DNA of 51,125 bases. Source: Clostridiales bacterium (GTDB lineage Bacteria > Bacillota > Clostridia > Saccharofermentanales > Saccharofermentanaceae). The notes beneath the pieces are model-generated. The model was given only the letters and a program-made list of their open reading frames with translations, searched no databases and had not been told where the DNA came from. The translations under genes and the position numbers were made by a program. Location of the stretch: assembly GCA_017515465.1 (NCBI GenBank), contig JAFWFV010000011.1, positions 1 through 51,125 on the forward strand, written 5' to 3'. This document shows, in pieces, positions 42,015 to 50,988 of this stretch. Numbering within the stretch: the stretch's first letter is position 1; every line of letters starts with the position of its first letter.

Positions 42015-42143
42015 AACACACCTCTCATCCGGACTTTACCGTCGGCCGCAGAGTTTCACTGCGTCAGTCCTGCCTGATTAAAGATTTGACAGGAGTTGCG
42101 GGCTATAACCGCCGGTTGAGGAATCACACCTCACCTTGGAACG
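42015..42143 (-). promoter_or_regulatory. FMN riboswitch (RFN element)
   Basis: The minus strand shows the conserved FMN aptamer blocks in order: AGGTGAGGTGTGATTCCTCA, ACCGGCGGTTATAGCCCGC, then GCAGTGAAACTCTGC, GCCGACGGTAAAGTCCGG and GATGAGAGG. The last block includes the ribosome binding site of the ribU-like gene (AGAGGTG), so ligand binding most likely blocks translation. No separate terminator follows. A TATAAT (42155-42150) with TGTACA (42178-42173) 17 bases away is the promoter. Confidence 0.95.
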
Positions 42144-42183
42144 AGCTTGATTATATATCTGTCGGCCTGGTTTGTACAGTATT

Positions 42184-43044
42184 TTATTCGTCGCCGGGGA
42201 GCACCTGGCATCTGCCGTAATATGCCTCCAGGGACATGTTGTTCTCATAGAGGTATGCCGCCAGTTCTTCTCCAACATATCTGTAGTGCCATGCTTCGTC
42301 GTCGTAGCCTGTCTCGTCGATGTAGTCACCCTGATATCTTCTGACGAAACCGAACCTGTAGCAGTTCTGGTTGACCCACTGGCCTACTTCAGTGCTGCCG
42401 AAATTATCTGTGTAGACTGTCTGACCTTCAGGGCACAGATCCAGCGCCAGGCCCAGCTGGTGTTCGCTCCTGCCCTGATATGCGTTGCGCTTTACTGCAA
42501 ACTTCAAACCTCTGTTATTTACTGCACGCTGGAACAATCCCGTCTGGATGCTGAAGCTCCTGTATCCGGATACGAGGTAAAGGCCCTTGCCCGTTGCCTC
42601 CCTGCATGCATCGTACATAGCCTGATAGGCATTTGCCGCGACCTCTCTGAGCTGTTGTGATTTGGAATGGGGAACAGCCACGAGATCGGAGGGTTCATAA
42701 TCAGCGGTCAGTGTATAGTACTTGTTTACGAGGACCGTGATGTCATCGGGATCTGATACCACAGTGGCCCTTACCGTCCTCGGATCGACGAATCCGTTAT
42801 ACCATGCAGCGGGTGTGATCTTGGGCTCCACGAATTCCGGCATAGGCGTGGGAGAAGGTGAAGGGGTGGGAGTTGAAGTTGGCGTAGGAGACAGCGTGGG
42901 GGTCGGAGTTGAGATCACTGATGTCTCCACTGTCTCAGTAACAGCTGTCTCTTCAACCTTTTGGTTACATCCTGCCGTCAGGCACAATAAAGCCGCAGCT
43001 ATCATCACTGCGGCCATTAAGGTCATTAATTTATCTGTTCTCAT
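42184..43044 (-). CDS. VanY-type D-alanyl-D-alanine carboxypeptidase lipoprotein
   Basis: A 286-residue exported lipoprotein: the signal peptide ends in the lipobox LTAGC (Cys near residue 26). A Pro/Thr/Ser-rich linker (about 44-68) follows, then an M15 peptidase domain. Zinc and catalytic residues are in 'SEHQLGLALDLC' (S-x-H-x6-D) and 'DEAWHYRYVGEE' (E-x-W-H). It trims the terminal D-Ala of peptidoglycan stem peptides. No van resistance genes are nearby, so a housekeeping wall role is likely. It overlaps the nucleotidyltransferase gene by 14 bases. Confidence 0.9.
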   Translation of the reverse strand: MRTDKLMTLMAAVMIAAALLCLTAGCNQKVEETAVTETVETSVISTPTPTLSPTPTSTPTPSPSPTPMPEFVEPKITPAAWYNGFVDPRTVRATVVSDPDDITVLVNKYYTLTADYEPSDLVAVPHSKSQQLREVAANAYQAMYDACREATGKGLYLVSGYRSFSIQTGLFQRAVNNRGLKFAVKRNAYQGRSEHQLGLALDLCPEGQTVYTDNFGSTEVGQWVNQNCYRFGFVRRYQGDYIDETGYDDEAWHYRYVGEELAAYLYENNMSLEAYYGRCQVLPGDE

Positions 43045-43780
43045 ATTCTTTGCAGATCGCCTCGTAGCTCTCGGGTGTACCGATGTCTACGCATTCTCCG
43101 TTACCCTTAAATGCATATACCGGAGTGAACTTGTAGAGCCATGAAGGAAAGTTCCCGGGAGCATCAGGCGAATGGCCTTCCTCAATGTATTTGTCAAAGA
43201 GAGGGAGGATCTCCCTGCCATAGAAATATGTAGCATAGATACCCCACTCTGTCTTGGGTTCACGGGGCTTCTCCTCCATGCCGAGGACCCTGCCGTCTTC
43301 TGCGATCTCGGCGATGGCCAGACGTTGTCTGGTGGCATAGTCGGGAACGTTGATCGCGATCAGGGTGGGAGCGTTCTTCTCGCGGTAGAAATCGTACATG
43401 TCCTTCATGCTGTAGGTGAAGATATTGTCGCCTGCGAGGATGACCATATCCTCGTCGATGTTCTCTTCCTTGATGGAATAGATTATGTCTCCAATGGCAC
43501 CTCTCTTGTTGGTGTCATCCGTCGTGCCGTCGTCCAGGACAACGATGGGAGCCTTGCCGTTCCTGGAAGGTGCGATCGAATCAGCCCATTCCGTGAACTG
43601 TCCTGCGAATCTGGAATTGGTAACGAGGACGATCTTGGATACTTCGTCCAATTCATCAATGGCATCGACTATATAATCGATGATCAGCTGCTTTCCCAGG
43701 GGGAGAAGTGACTTGGGCTTGTCCTTGGTCAGGGGGTATAGTCTGGTTGCATAACCGGCGGCCAAAAGAAGTGCTATCAT
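43031..43780 (-). CDS. Sugar-phosphate nucleotidyltransferase (RmlA/GalU-like)
   Basis: A 249-residue NTP-transferase. It starts MIALLLAAGYATRLYPLT with 'DKPKSLLPLGKQLIIDYIVD', the nucleotide- and metal-binding signature, and has 'DMVILAGDNIF' (catalytic Asp) and 'GIYATYFYGREIL'. It would couple a sugar or alditol phosphate to a nucleotide for surface polymers; the sugar is not evident. GAGGAGG precedes the ATG. A TATAAT (43823-43818) drives it, divergent from glmU. Confidence 0.85.
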   Translation of the reverse strand: MIALLLAAGYATRLYPLTKDKPKSLLPLGKQLIIDYIVDAIDELDEVSKIVLVTNSRFAGQFTEWADSIAPSRNGKAPIVVLDDGTTDDTNKRGAIGDIIYSIKEENIDEDMVILAGDNIFTYSMKDMYDFYREKNAPTLIAINVPDYATRQRLAIAEIAEDGRVLGMEEKPREPKTEWGIYATYFYGREILPLFDKYIEEGHSPDAPGNFPSWLYKFTPVYAFKGNGECVDIGTPESYEAICKEYENR

Positions 43781-43833
43781 TATGAATCCTCCTCAAATTT
43801 ACCAATGTTTCTTATTTATTATACTCTAATATT

Positions 43834-43842
43834 TGATATAAT
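43834..43842 (+). promoter_or_regulatory. Extended -10 promoter of the glmU-pth-mfd operon
   Basis: TGATATAAT (43834-43842), about 45 bases before the glmU ATG, with AAAGGAA as ribosome binding site. A minus-strand TATAAT (43823-43818) for the nucleotidyltransferase gene is only 10 bases away, so the two promoters are back to back. Confidence 0.65.
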
Positions 43843-43887
43843 GATATGCGTTTAAGATAGCTTATCATTGAAAGGAATAATCACATA

Positions 43888-45295
43888 ATGGAAATATGCG
43901 CAGTAGTAATGGCTGCAGGTAACAGCACGAGAATGAAGTCTGCTCATTCAAAGGTAGTATTTCAGGTAGCAGGCAAACCGATAGTCAAATGGGTATCAGA
44001 TGCTCTCTTCGAGGCAGGATGCAGTGAACAGGTCTATGTAGTAGGCGACCAGCAGGAAGAGATCAGGAACATATTAGGCGAACATGTTGCTTACGTTTTT
44101 CAGGAAAAGAGATTGGGAACCGGACATGCCGTAATGCAGGCCGCTCCACCTCGAGGGCAGGAACGGATATGTCATAGTACTTCCCGGAGACTGCCCCATG
44201 GTGTCTTCACAGACGATAAAGAACGCAATAGAGCTTACGGCTGAGGGAAAATATGCCGCAACTGTCGTATCGGCTGTCGCAGAGGATCCTACGGGATACG
44301 GCAGGATCGTAAGAGACTCAGAGGGCAATGCCGTCAAGATCGTTGAGCACAGGGACTGCACTGAGGAGGAACTTAAGATCCGCGAGATCAACTCCTCCAT
44401 CTACGTGTTCAGCACACCCCTCCTCCTGTCAGCATTAGGCAGGCTGGGAGCTGAAAATGCGCAGAAGGAATATTACCTCACAGATACCATCGGCATCCTG
44501 ATCGGTGACGGTCACAAGGTTGGCGTCTCCATCTGCGATTTTGACGATACCAGGGGAGTTAACGACCGCAAGCAGCTCTATGAGGCGACAAAGCTCATGA
44601 ACAGGAGGATCATTGCCAGACACATGGCAAACGGTGTCCAGTTCCTGGACATGAATTCCACATGGGTACACCACGAGGTCAAGATCGGCAGGGATACGGT
44701 CATTCTTCCCGGTTCCACTCTCATGGGTAATACCTCTATCGGCGAGAACTGTATCATCGGTGAGAATACCAGACTCGATACAGTGTCCGTAGGTGATGAT
44801 ACTACTATCGATTCATCCATCGCATCTCACTGCGTCATCGGCTCCGACTGCCGTATCGGTCCCTTCTCTCATGTAAGGCCTGACACGATCATCAAGGATC
44901 ACGTTACCATCGGTGCATACGTAGAGGTCAAGAACTCCACGATAGATGAATACACCAGAGCCAGACACCTCACATACGTAGGCGATTCCAAGGTCGGTAA
45001 GAACGTCAACTTTGGATGCGGAACCATCACATGTAACTTTGATGGTCAGGACAAGGTTGGATGTACGATAGAGGACAACGTATTCATCGGAGGCAATTCC
45101 AACATCGTATCTTCCGTAGTACTGGGCAAGGACAGTTACATCGCGGCAGGCTCCACCATTACCGAAGACGTACCTCCTCTGGGACTCGGCATCGGCAGGT
45201 CCAAGCAGGTCAACAAAGAGGAATGGGTTGCAAAGAAGAGCCGCATGAGAGGTGCAAATTACATCAGACTTGACGACAAGCGTTCGGAGGTCTGA
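43888..45295 (+). pseudogene. glmU: Bifunctional GlmU (UDP-GlcNAc pyrophosphorylase / GlcN-1-P acetyltransferase) with a 1-base frameshift
   Basis: The first frame (from 43888, AVVMAAGNSTRMKSAHSKVV) covers the pyrophosphorylase start to GTGHAVMQAA and then turns to unrelated residues, stopping at 44244. The rest of GlmU continues in the next frame from about 44150 (LEGRNGYVIVLPGDCPMV) to 45295, including the left-handed beta-helix acetyltransferase with 'HVRPDTIIKDHVTIGAYVEV', 'RARHLTYVGDSKVG' and 'NFGCGTITCNFDG'. Removing one C within 44146-44150 restores one frame of 469 residues. GlmU is normally essential, so an error in the sequence, a split gene (ATG 44198 with GGAG upstream) or recoding must be considered. 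Confidence 0.85.
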
Positions 45296-45296
45296 T

Positions 45297-45833
45297 ATGT
45301 GGCTGATAGCAGGACTCGGCAACCCCGGGCTCAAGTATTACAAGAATTGGCACAATATGGGTTTTCTTGCTATCGATCTTCTGGCCGAGAAGACCGGCAT
45401 CACTATCGGTAAATCAAAGTTCGACGGTGAATATGGCAAGGGAAGGATCGAGGGCGAAGACGTGATCCTTCTCAAGCCTTTTACATACATGAATAATTCG
45501 GGGATATCCGTTGCCGCTGCAGCTAAGTTCTTTAAGATCCCCGCAGATCACATCATCGTCATGTACGATGACATAGACATTGCCAAGGGCAAGATCCGCG
45601 TCAGGACAAAGGGATCCGCCGGAACCCATAACGGGATGAAATCCATCATTGAGCATCTGGGGACAACGGAGTTTCCCAGGGTCAGGATAGGAACGGGTCC
45701 CGTACCTGAACACTGGGATCTGATAGAATATGTCCTGAGCAATGTTCCCGAGAATGAACGTCAGATGATATTCGATTCATTTGAGACCGCATGTGAAGCG
45801 GCAGTAGACCTGATCAAAGGAAAGTATGACTGA
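45297..45833 (+). CDS. pth: Peptidyl-tRNA hydrolase
   Basis: A 178-residue enzyme releasing tRNA from stalled peptidyl-tRNA. It has 'LIAGLGNPGLKYYKNWHNMG' (catalytic His near residue 20, where the Arg usual in TRHN is Trp), 'LLKPFTYMNNSG' (substrate Asn), 'VMYDDIDIAKGKIRVR' (catalytic Asp) and 'GSAGTHNGMKSI'. The ATG at 45297 follows CGGAGG and lies one base after the glmU stop. It overlaps mfd by 8 bases. The order glmU-pth-mfd is common in Firmicutes. Confidence 0.95.
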   Translation: MWLIAGLGNPGLKYYKNWHNMGFLAIDLLAEKTGITIGKSKFDGEYGKGRIEGEDVILLKPFTYMNNSGISVAAAAKFFKIPADHIIVMYDDIDIAKGKIRVRTKGSAGTHNGMKSIIEHLGTTEFPRVRIGTGPVPEHWDLIEYVLSNVPENERQMIFDSFETACEAAVDLIKGKYD

Positions 45834-48800
45834 AGAGATAAAGAAACTGCTTGGCAGGATAACGGATGATCCTTCGTTGACAGGAGCTGTTGACAAAGTA
45901 TTTCCCGCAGGCTTCAGGAAGGATTCCTCCCTCCATCTGAACATACATGGAATGTGCGAAGAACAGAAAGGTTACATCGCATGTGCCGTGGCTGATCATC
46001 TGGGGAAGAAGCCTGTCATCATCGCGCCCGATATTGCCAGGGCCAGGTCGCTGTCCAGATCGGTCGTTCCGTTTGTAGACGGGGAGGTCATAATACTTCC
46101 GCCGTCCATGCTTACTCTGGTTACGGCAGTTGCCAGTTCCAGGGACGACGATACATCCAGGATGGATGCACTGTCCAAACTGGTATCGGGCAGGTTCGGT
46201 GCGGCGGTGATAACTGCACCTTCACTGATCAACAAACTGCCCTCTCCCGATGATGTCAGAAAGCATTCTGTCCATCTGGAACTGGGCGATATCAAGGATC
46301 CTTCTGATCTGTCACAGGAACTGTCGGAGATCGGCTACGAACGCGTGCAGATGACAGGCGGCAGAGGCGAGTTCTCATGGAGAGGAGACATAATAGATAT
46401 CTTTCCTCCCGATTCCGACATGCCCGTCAGGATCAGTTTCTTTGATGACGAGGTCGATCAGATCAAGACCTTTGATATCGAATCCCAGAGGTCCGTGGAT
46501 TCACTTACATCCATAGATATATGTCCCGATTCTGAACTGTTGATCTCCGCTGATGACAGGGAAAAGGTCGCAGGGATAATAAAGAAAAGAGCGGATGACG
46601 ATATCGCAAAGATGGCTCACACCACCACTGCTATGAAGGTGGCCAGACTTCTTTCCGAGACGGCGGGCAAGGACATTGAGAGTGTCAAAAACGGCATCAG
46701 GTTATCAGGATTTGCCAAGTGGCTGTCCTGCATAATAACAGAACCGTCCAGCGTGCTCGACTATATAGGTGACGACTGTCTGATCTTTGCATCAGAGTTC
46801 TCGGAATCAGATGCGAGGATCAAAGCATATGCATCTGAATATGCCATGAGATGCCAGGAATTCTTTGAGGTCGGAATGGCACCTTCCTCTGCCAGGGATG
46901 CAGTCTTTGACAAGAACCTGATCTTTAAGAAGATAGACAGATCCAATGTGATCACATTATCGTGTTTCGGCTCCGGCCTTCCGGGCGCGTTAAACTGCTC
47001 CGTAACGGGTTTCCCCCAGGAGAGTTTTAACGGCAGATATAAGGACCTGGCGGAGATCATCAGACGTGACGGAATGCGTGAGGAAAAGCGCGTATATCTG
47101 TTCCTCGAACCCGGAGACAGACTGGACAGGTTCAGGTCATCAATGGCCGAATTTGACTGCTATCCCGTAATACAGGACAAGGCATTAGGAACAGGTTTTA
47201 CGTATCCGGTAATAGGCATATCACTCTATGGTGAACAGGATATCTATGGTCTGGACAGGATTACCAAACCAAAAAAGAAGGGTAACGCCAGACTGACGTT
47301 CATAGGCGAATGCGAACCCGGTGATTACGTCGTTCACGACCAGCACGGCATCGGCAGATATGAAGGCATAGAAAACGTCAAGACGGGAACCACATCCAAG
47401 GACTATCTCAAGATCAGTTATGCCGGCGGCGAGATACTCTATGTTGCACCTGAGAATATGGACTGCCTGCAGAAATATGTGGGTCCGGGGGACAAGGAAC
47501 CGAAACTGTCCAAGCTCGGCGGTGACGACTGGGCCAAGAAGGTAAACAAGGCCAGGAACCAGGTCAAGAAGACAGCATACGATCTGCTCAAGCTCTATGC
47601 ATCCAGAAGTGCCGTAAAGGGATTTTCCCACCTGCCCGATACAGATGAACAGGTGGAGTTCGAGCAGTCTTTCCCCTACGTTGAGACAGAGGATCAGCTC
47701 CGGGCCATAGCAGAGGTCAAGAGGGACATGCAGAGCGACCGTCCCATGGACAGGCTCCTTTGCGGAGACGTCGGGTTCGGCAAGACGGAAGTAGCCATGA
47801 GGGCCATGTTCAAATGCGTAATGAGCGGAAAACAGGCGGTCATGATCGCACCCACCACTCTTCTGGCACAGCAGCACTACGATACGTTCCGCAAGAGGAT
47901 AGGATCTTTTCCCATAAATATCGTCCTGCTGTCCAGGTTCGTTTCTGCAAAGAAGCTCAAGGAAAACCTGGCCCTGATCAAGAACGGAAAAGCAGACATA
48001 ATAATCGGAACCCACAGGGCGTTATCGGATGATGTCATGCCAAAGAATCTCGGCCTGCTCGTAATAGATGAGGAACAGAGGTTTGGTGTCAATCACAAGG
48101 AAAAGATCAAGGTCCTGAGGCAGAATCTGGACGTACTGGCATTATCTGCGACGCCGATCCCGAGGACTCTTCACATGTCCCTCACGGGCATCAGGGATAT
48201 CTCCATGCTGGAGGAGGCTCCGGTCAACAGGAGACCTGTCCAGACTTTCGTAATGGAGTACGACGATGAGATAGTTACCCAGGCCTGCATGAGGGAGATC
48301 GGCAGAGGCGGACAGGTATTCTATCTCCACAACAACACCAGGAATATCGATGCCACTGCAACCAGGCTCTCTGAACTCATGCCGGATGTGAGGATCATAT
48401 ATGCCCACGGCAAGATGAACGAGCAGGAACTGGAACAGATCGTGGTGGATTTCGCAGCGGGAAAATACGACATCCTTGTCTGCACGACTATCATCGAGAA
48501 CGGTGTGGACATGCCCAACGTCAACACACTCATAGTTGAGAATTCTGACAGGTTCGGACTGGCACAGCTCTACCAGATCAAGGGCAGGGTAGGCAGGTCC
48601 GACCGCCAGGCTTATGCATATTTCACATTCGAACCTGAAAAGATCCTGAAGGAGGACGCGGTAAAGAGACTCAGCGCTATCAAGGAATTCACCGAGCTGG
48701 GTTCAGGCGTCAAGATCGCCATGAGGGACCTGGAGGTCAGAGGTGCGGGATCGCTTTTGGGAGCTGACCAGCACGGCATGATGGATGCGATCGGATATGA

Positions 48801-49338
48801 GCTCTACTGCAGGATGCTCGATGAAGAGATCGCGAAGCTCAAGAATGAAGGAGATGAGACATTTGCAGTCAGGAAGGAATCAGCGGTCGACGTTGATTTT
48901 GACTCATACATCCCCAGAGGATACATCGAGCATGAATCGGAGAGGATGGTCATCTACAGAAGGATATCCGCCATATCCACCAAGGAGGAATATGATGATT
49001 TCCTGGATGAGGTTACGGACAGGTTCGGTGATCCGCCCAGACAGATCAATATCCTGGCAGGTGTATCCCTGATCAGACATATGTCAGCTGAACTGGGATT
49101 TGCCAAGGTAGTGATCAGAAGCCCTGGAGTAAGGTTCATATTTGAGGAGGGAAGGCCTCTCGACATGCAGGCCATCAGCGCTCTCATGAGCGATGAAAAA
49201 CTCTCCGGCAGGATCAGGATCGATGCGTCCGGCTCACCTGAGATGGTATATAAGCCCGTATCGGTCCAGAATGAGAGGACAACAGAGGAGATCATACGCA
49301 TACTCTGCATACTCAAGGAAAACAGGACAGAGGCCTGA
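45826..49338 (+). CDS. mfd: Transcription-repair coupling factor
   Basis: A 1170-residue helicase-like ATPase that removes stalled RNA polymerase at DNA lesions and recruits UvrA. Domains in order: UvrB-like N-terminal module (about 1-340), RNA-polymerase interaction domain starting with 'GDYVVHDQHGIGRYEGI' (about 500), RecG-like motor with Walker A 'CGDVGFGKTEVAMRA' (about 645), 'LLVIDEEQRFGVNHKE' (Walker B) and 'LSATPIPRTLHMSL', helicase motif VI 'IKGRVGRSDRQAYAY', and a C-terminal TRCF domain (about 1010-1110). Length is normal. It overlaps pth and ends 127 bases before the carboxyltransferase gene. Confidence 0.97.
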   Translation: MTEEIKKLLGRITDDPSLTGAVDKVFPAGFRKDSSLHLNIHGMCEEQKGYIACAVADHLGKKPVIIAPDIARARSLSRSVVPFVDGEVIILPPSMLTLVTAVASSRDDDTSRMDALSKLVSGRFGAAVITAPSLINKLPSPDDVRKHSVHLELGDIKDPSDLSQELSEIGYERVQMTGGRGEFSWRGDIIDIFPPDSDMPVRISFFDDEVDQIKTFDIESQRSVDSLTSIDICPDSELLISADDREKVAGIIKKRADDDIAKMAHTTTAMKVARLLSETAGKDIESVKNGIRLSGFAKWLSCIITEPSSVLDYIGDDCLIFASEFSESDARIKAYASEYAMRCQEFFEVGMAPSSARDAVFDKNLIFKKIDRSNVITLSCFGSGLPGALNCSVTGFPQESFNGRYKDLAEIIRRDGMREEKRVYLFLEPGDRLDRFRSSMAEFDCYPVIQDKALGTGFTYPVIGISLYGEQDIYGLDRITKPKKKGNARLTFIGECEPGDYVVHDQHGIGRYEGIENVKTGTTSKDYLKISYAGGEILYVAPENMDCLQKYVGPGDKEPKLSKLGGDDWAKKVNKARNQVKKTAYDLLKLYASRSAVKGFSHLPDTDEQVEFEQSFPYVETEDQLRAIAEVKRDMQSDRPMDRLLCGDVGFGKTEVAMRAMFKCVMSGKQAVMIAPTTLLAQQHYDTFRKRIGSFPINIVLLSRFVSAKKLKENLALIKNGKADIIIGTHRALSDDVMPKNLGLLVIDEEQRFGVNHKEKIKVLRQNLDVLALSATPIPRTLHMSLTGIRDISMLEEAPVNRRPVQTFVMEYDDEIVTQACMREIGRGGQVFYLHNNTRNIDATATRLSELMPDVRIIYAHGKMNEQELEQIVVDFAAGKYDILVCTTIIENGVDMPNVNTLIVENSDRFGLAQLYQIKGRVGRSDRQAYAYFTFEPEKILKEDAVKRLSAIKEFTELGSGVKIAMRDLEVRGAGSLLGADQHGMMDAIGYELYCRMLDEEIAKLKNEGDETFAVRKESAVDVDFDSYIPRGYIEHESERMVIYRRISAISTKEEYDDFLDEVTDRFGDPPRQINILAGVSLIRHMSAELGFAKVVIRSPGVRFIFEEGRPLDMQAISALMSDEKLSGRIRIDASGSPEMVYKPVSVQNERTTEEIIRILCILKENRTEA

Positions 49339-49417
49339 AAACCTTTTTCTGTGCATAATGACCTAACGATCGCCTGAGTATTACCAATACTTTGTGTTTT
49401 GCATTATTACGATTCTG

Positions 49418-49447
49418 TGGTATAAATACTTTGATAATCGAAGTATT
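49418..49447 (+). promoter_or_regulatory. Extended -10 promoter overlapped by a FabT-like palindrome
   Basis: TGGTATAAA (49418-49426) is an extended -10. AATACTT (49425-49431) and AAGTATT (49441-49447) flank T-GATAATC-G, making a 23-bp palindrome over the transcription start. Its core resembles the FabT pattern and shares GATAATC with the site at 29182-29206. The position is ideal for repression of the carboxyltransferase gene. Confidence 0.6.
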
Positions 49448-49465
49448 TTTCAGAGGAGTAATGAA

Positions 49466-50929
49466 ATGTCTGATAAAAACGAGTTATTTGAGAAACAGCA
49501 CGCCAAGGGCAAGCTCCATGCAATAGAGCGTTTGGAGAAGCTCTTTGACGAAGGTAAATATCAGGAATTAACAGACGACGATTCCAGGGACGGTGTTATC
49601 TGCGCTACCGGTAAGGTTGCCGGCAAGCAGGTTGTAGTTGCTGCCCAGGACTTTACGTTCAAGGGCGGATCACTGGGTCTCCAGCAGGGTAAGAACATTG
49701 CCGAGGCACAGGATTTCGCATTCAAGAAGAAGTGCCCCTTCATCATGATCAACGACTCCGGCGGAGCACGTATCCAGGAGGGTGTTGATGCGCTCGCAGG
49801 CTACGGTGAGATCTTCTACCGCAATGTAAGAGCATCAGGCGTAATCCCCCAGATCTCCGTCATCACAGGTCCCTGTGCAGGCGGAGCCGTATACTCACCC
49901 GGCATTACGGACTTCATCTTCATGGTAAAGAACATCGGACAGATGTACATCACGGGTCCCAAGGTCATCAAGCAGGTAACAGGTGAGGAGATCACTGCAG
50001 AAGCACTGGGCGGTTATACAGCGCACATGGAAAAGAGCGGTGTTTCCCACTTCGGTTATTACGATGAGGAATCCTGCATAAAGGCCGTACGTTATCTCAT
50101 CAGCATCCTGCCTTCCAATAACCGTCAGAAGATGCTCATGATGGACAAGGACGCATATAAGAAGGCAATGCCTTTTGATTTTGAACTCCCCGATGAAGTC
50201 AACGCAGCATACGACATGCACAAGCTCATCGAGAACATCTTTGATGACGATTCCTTCATGGAGGTTCAGCCCTTCTTCGCCAAAGAGATGATCGCCGGAT
50301 TCGCAAAGCTCTATGGCATGACCGTAGGTGTTGTTGCAAACGATCCTTCATCATTTGCAGGCGTTCTGGACTGCGACGCATCAGACAAGGCTGCACGTTT
50401 CATCAGATTCTGTGACGCTTTTAACATCCCTGTTGTTTCCCTTACGGACGTTCCCGGTTACATGCCCGGATCTGATCAGGAGTACAAGGGAATCATCCGT
50501 CACGGTGCAAAGCTCCTCTTCGCTTTCGCAGAGGCAACCGTTCCGAAGATCAACGTTATCGTCCGCAAGGCATTCGGCGGCGCATACATCGCCATGAACA
50601 GCAAGCACCTGGGTTCAGATGTTGTACTCGCATGGCCGTCTGCACAGATCGCAGTAATGGGTGAGGCAGGAGCCGTGGAGATCCTCTATGCAAAGCAGAT
50701 CAAGGCAATGCCCGAGGAAGACCGCGCAGCATTCATCAAGGACAAGCAGGAAGAATACAAGAAGAATGTTGTAGGATATAAGTTCGCACTTGACCGCGAG
50801 TATGTTGATTCAGTCATCAAGCCCGAGGAAACAAGAGAGAAGCTCTACGAAGCAATGATGGATACACGCCGCTTCAAGAACCTGAAGCACGTAAGACCTA
50901 TCAGAAAGCACGGTAATATTCCCCTGTAA
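49466..50929 (+). CDS. Biotin-dependent acyl-CoA carboxylase carboxyltransferase subunit
   Basis: A 487-residue protein of the carboxyltransferase (PccB/MmdA/AccD5-like) family with two crotonase-like halves. The first has 'DFTFKGGSLGLQQGKNIAEA' and 'INDSGGARIQEGVDALAGYG' (acyl-CoA binding), with 'GPCAGGAVYSPGITDF'. The second has 'DVPGYMPGSDQEYKGIIRHG' and 'RKAFGGAYIAMNSKHLGSD' (carboxybiotin site). It may act on acetyl-, propionyl- or methylmalonyl-CoA; the sequence alone does not decide. The FabT-like operator supports a fatty-acid link. The ATG at 49466 follows AGAGGAG. Partner biotin subunits are not in view, and the downstream region holds a terminator and intron. Confidence 0.88.
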   Translation: MSDKNELFEKQHAKGKLHAIERLEKLFDEGKYQELTDDDSRDGVICATGKVAGKQVVVAAQDFTFKGGSLGLQQGKNIAEAQDFAFKKKCPFIMINDSGGARIQEGVDALAGYGEIFYRNVRASGVIPQISVITGPCAGGAVYSPGITDFIFMVKNIGQMYITGPKVIKQVTGEEITAEALGGYTAHMEKSGVSHFGYYDEESCIKAVRYLISILPSNNRQKMLMMDKDAYKKAMPFDFELPDEVNAAYDMHKLIENIFDDDSFMEVQPFFAKEMIAGFAKLYGMTVGVVANDPSSFAGVLDCDASDKAARFIRFCDAFNIPVVSLTDVPGYMPGSDQEYKGIIRHGAKLLFAFAEATVPKINVIVRKAFGGAYIAMNSKHLGSDVVLAWPSAQIAVMGEAGAVEILYAKQIKAMPEEDRAAFIKDKQEEYKKNVVGYKFALDREYVDSVIKPEETREKLYEAMMDTRRFKNLKHVRPIRKHGNIPL

Positions 50930-50953
50930 CGGATCTATAGAATTGCACATGTG

Positions 50954-50988
50954 GATCCGGCAGCTGAGATGCTGCCGGATCTTCTATT
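50954..50988 (+). terminator. Intrinsic-terminator-like hairpin after the carboxyltransferase gene
   Basis: GATCCGGCAGC (50954-50964) and GCTGCCGGATC (50971-50981) form a perfect 11-bp stem with loop TGAGAT, followed by TTCTATT. The T-tract is short and mixed, possibly because an element is inserted just after it. Confidence 0.7.

Noticed and set aside
42844..42915. Repeated Thr-Pro codons in the VanY-like gene as a DNA repeat or CRISPR
   Set aside because: It encodes a Pro/Thr-rich lipoprotein linker; the repeat units are short, irregular and in frame.
44140..44200. Programmed ribosomal frameshift in glmU
   Set aside because: No slippery heptamer, stop codon or downstream pseudoknot typical of such sites is seen at the junction; a 1-base insertion explains it more simply.
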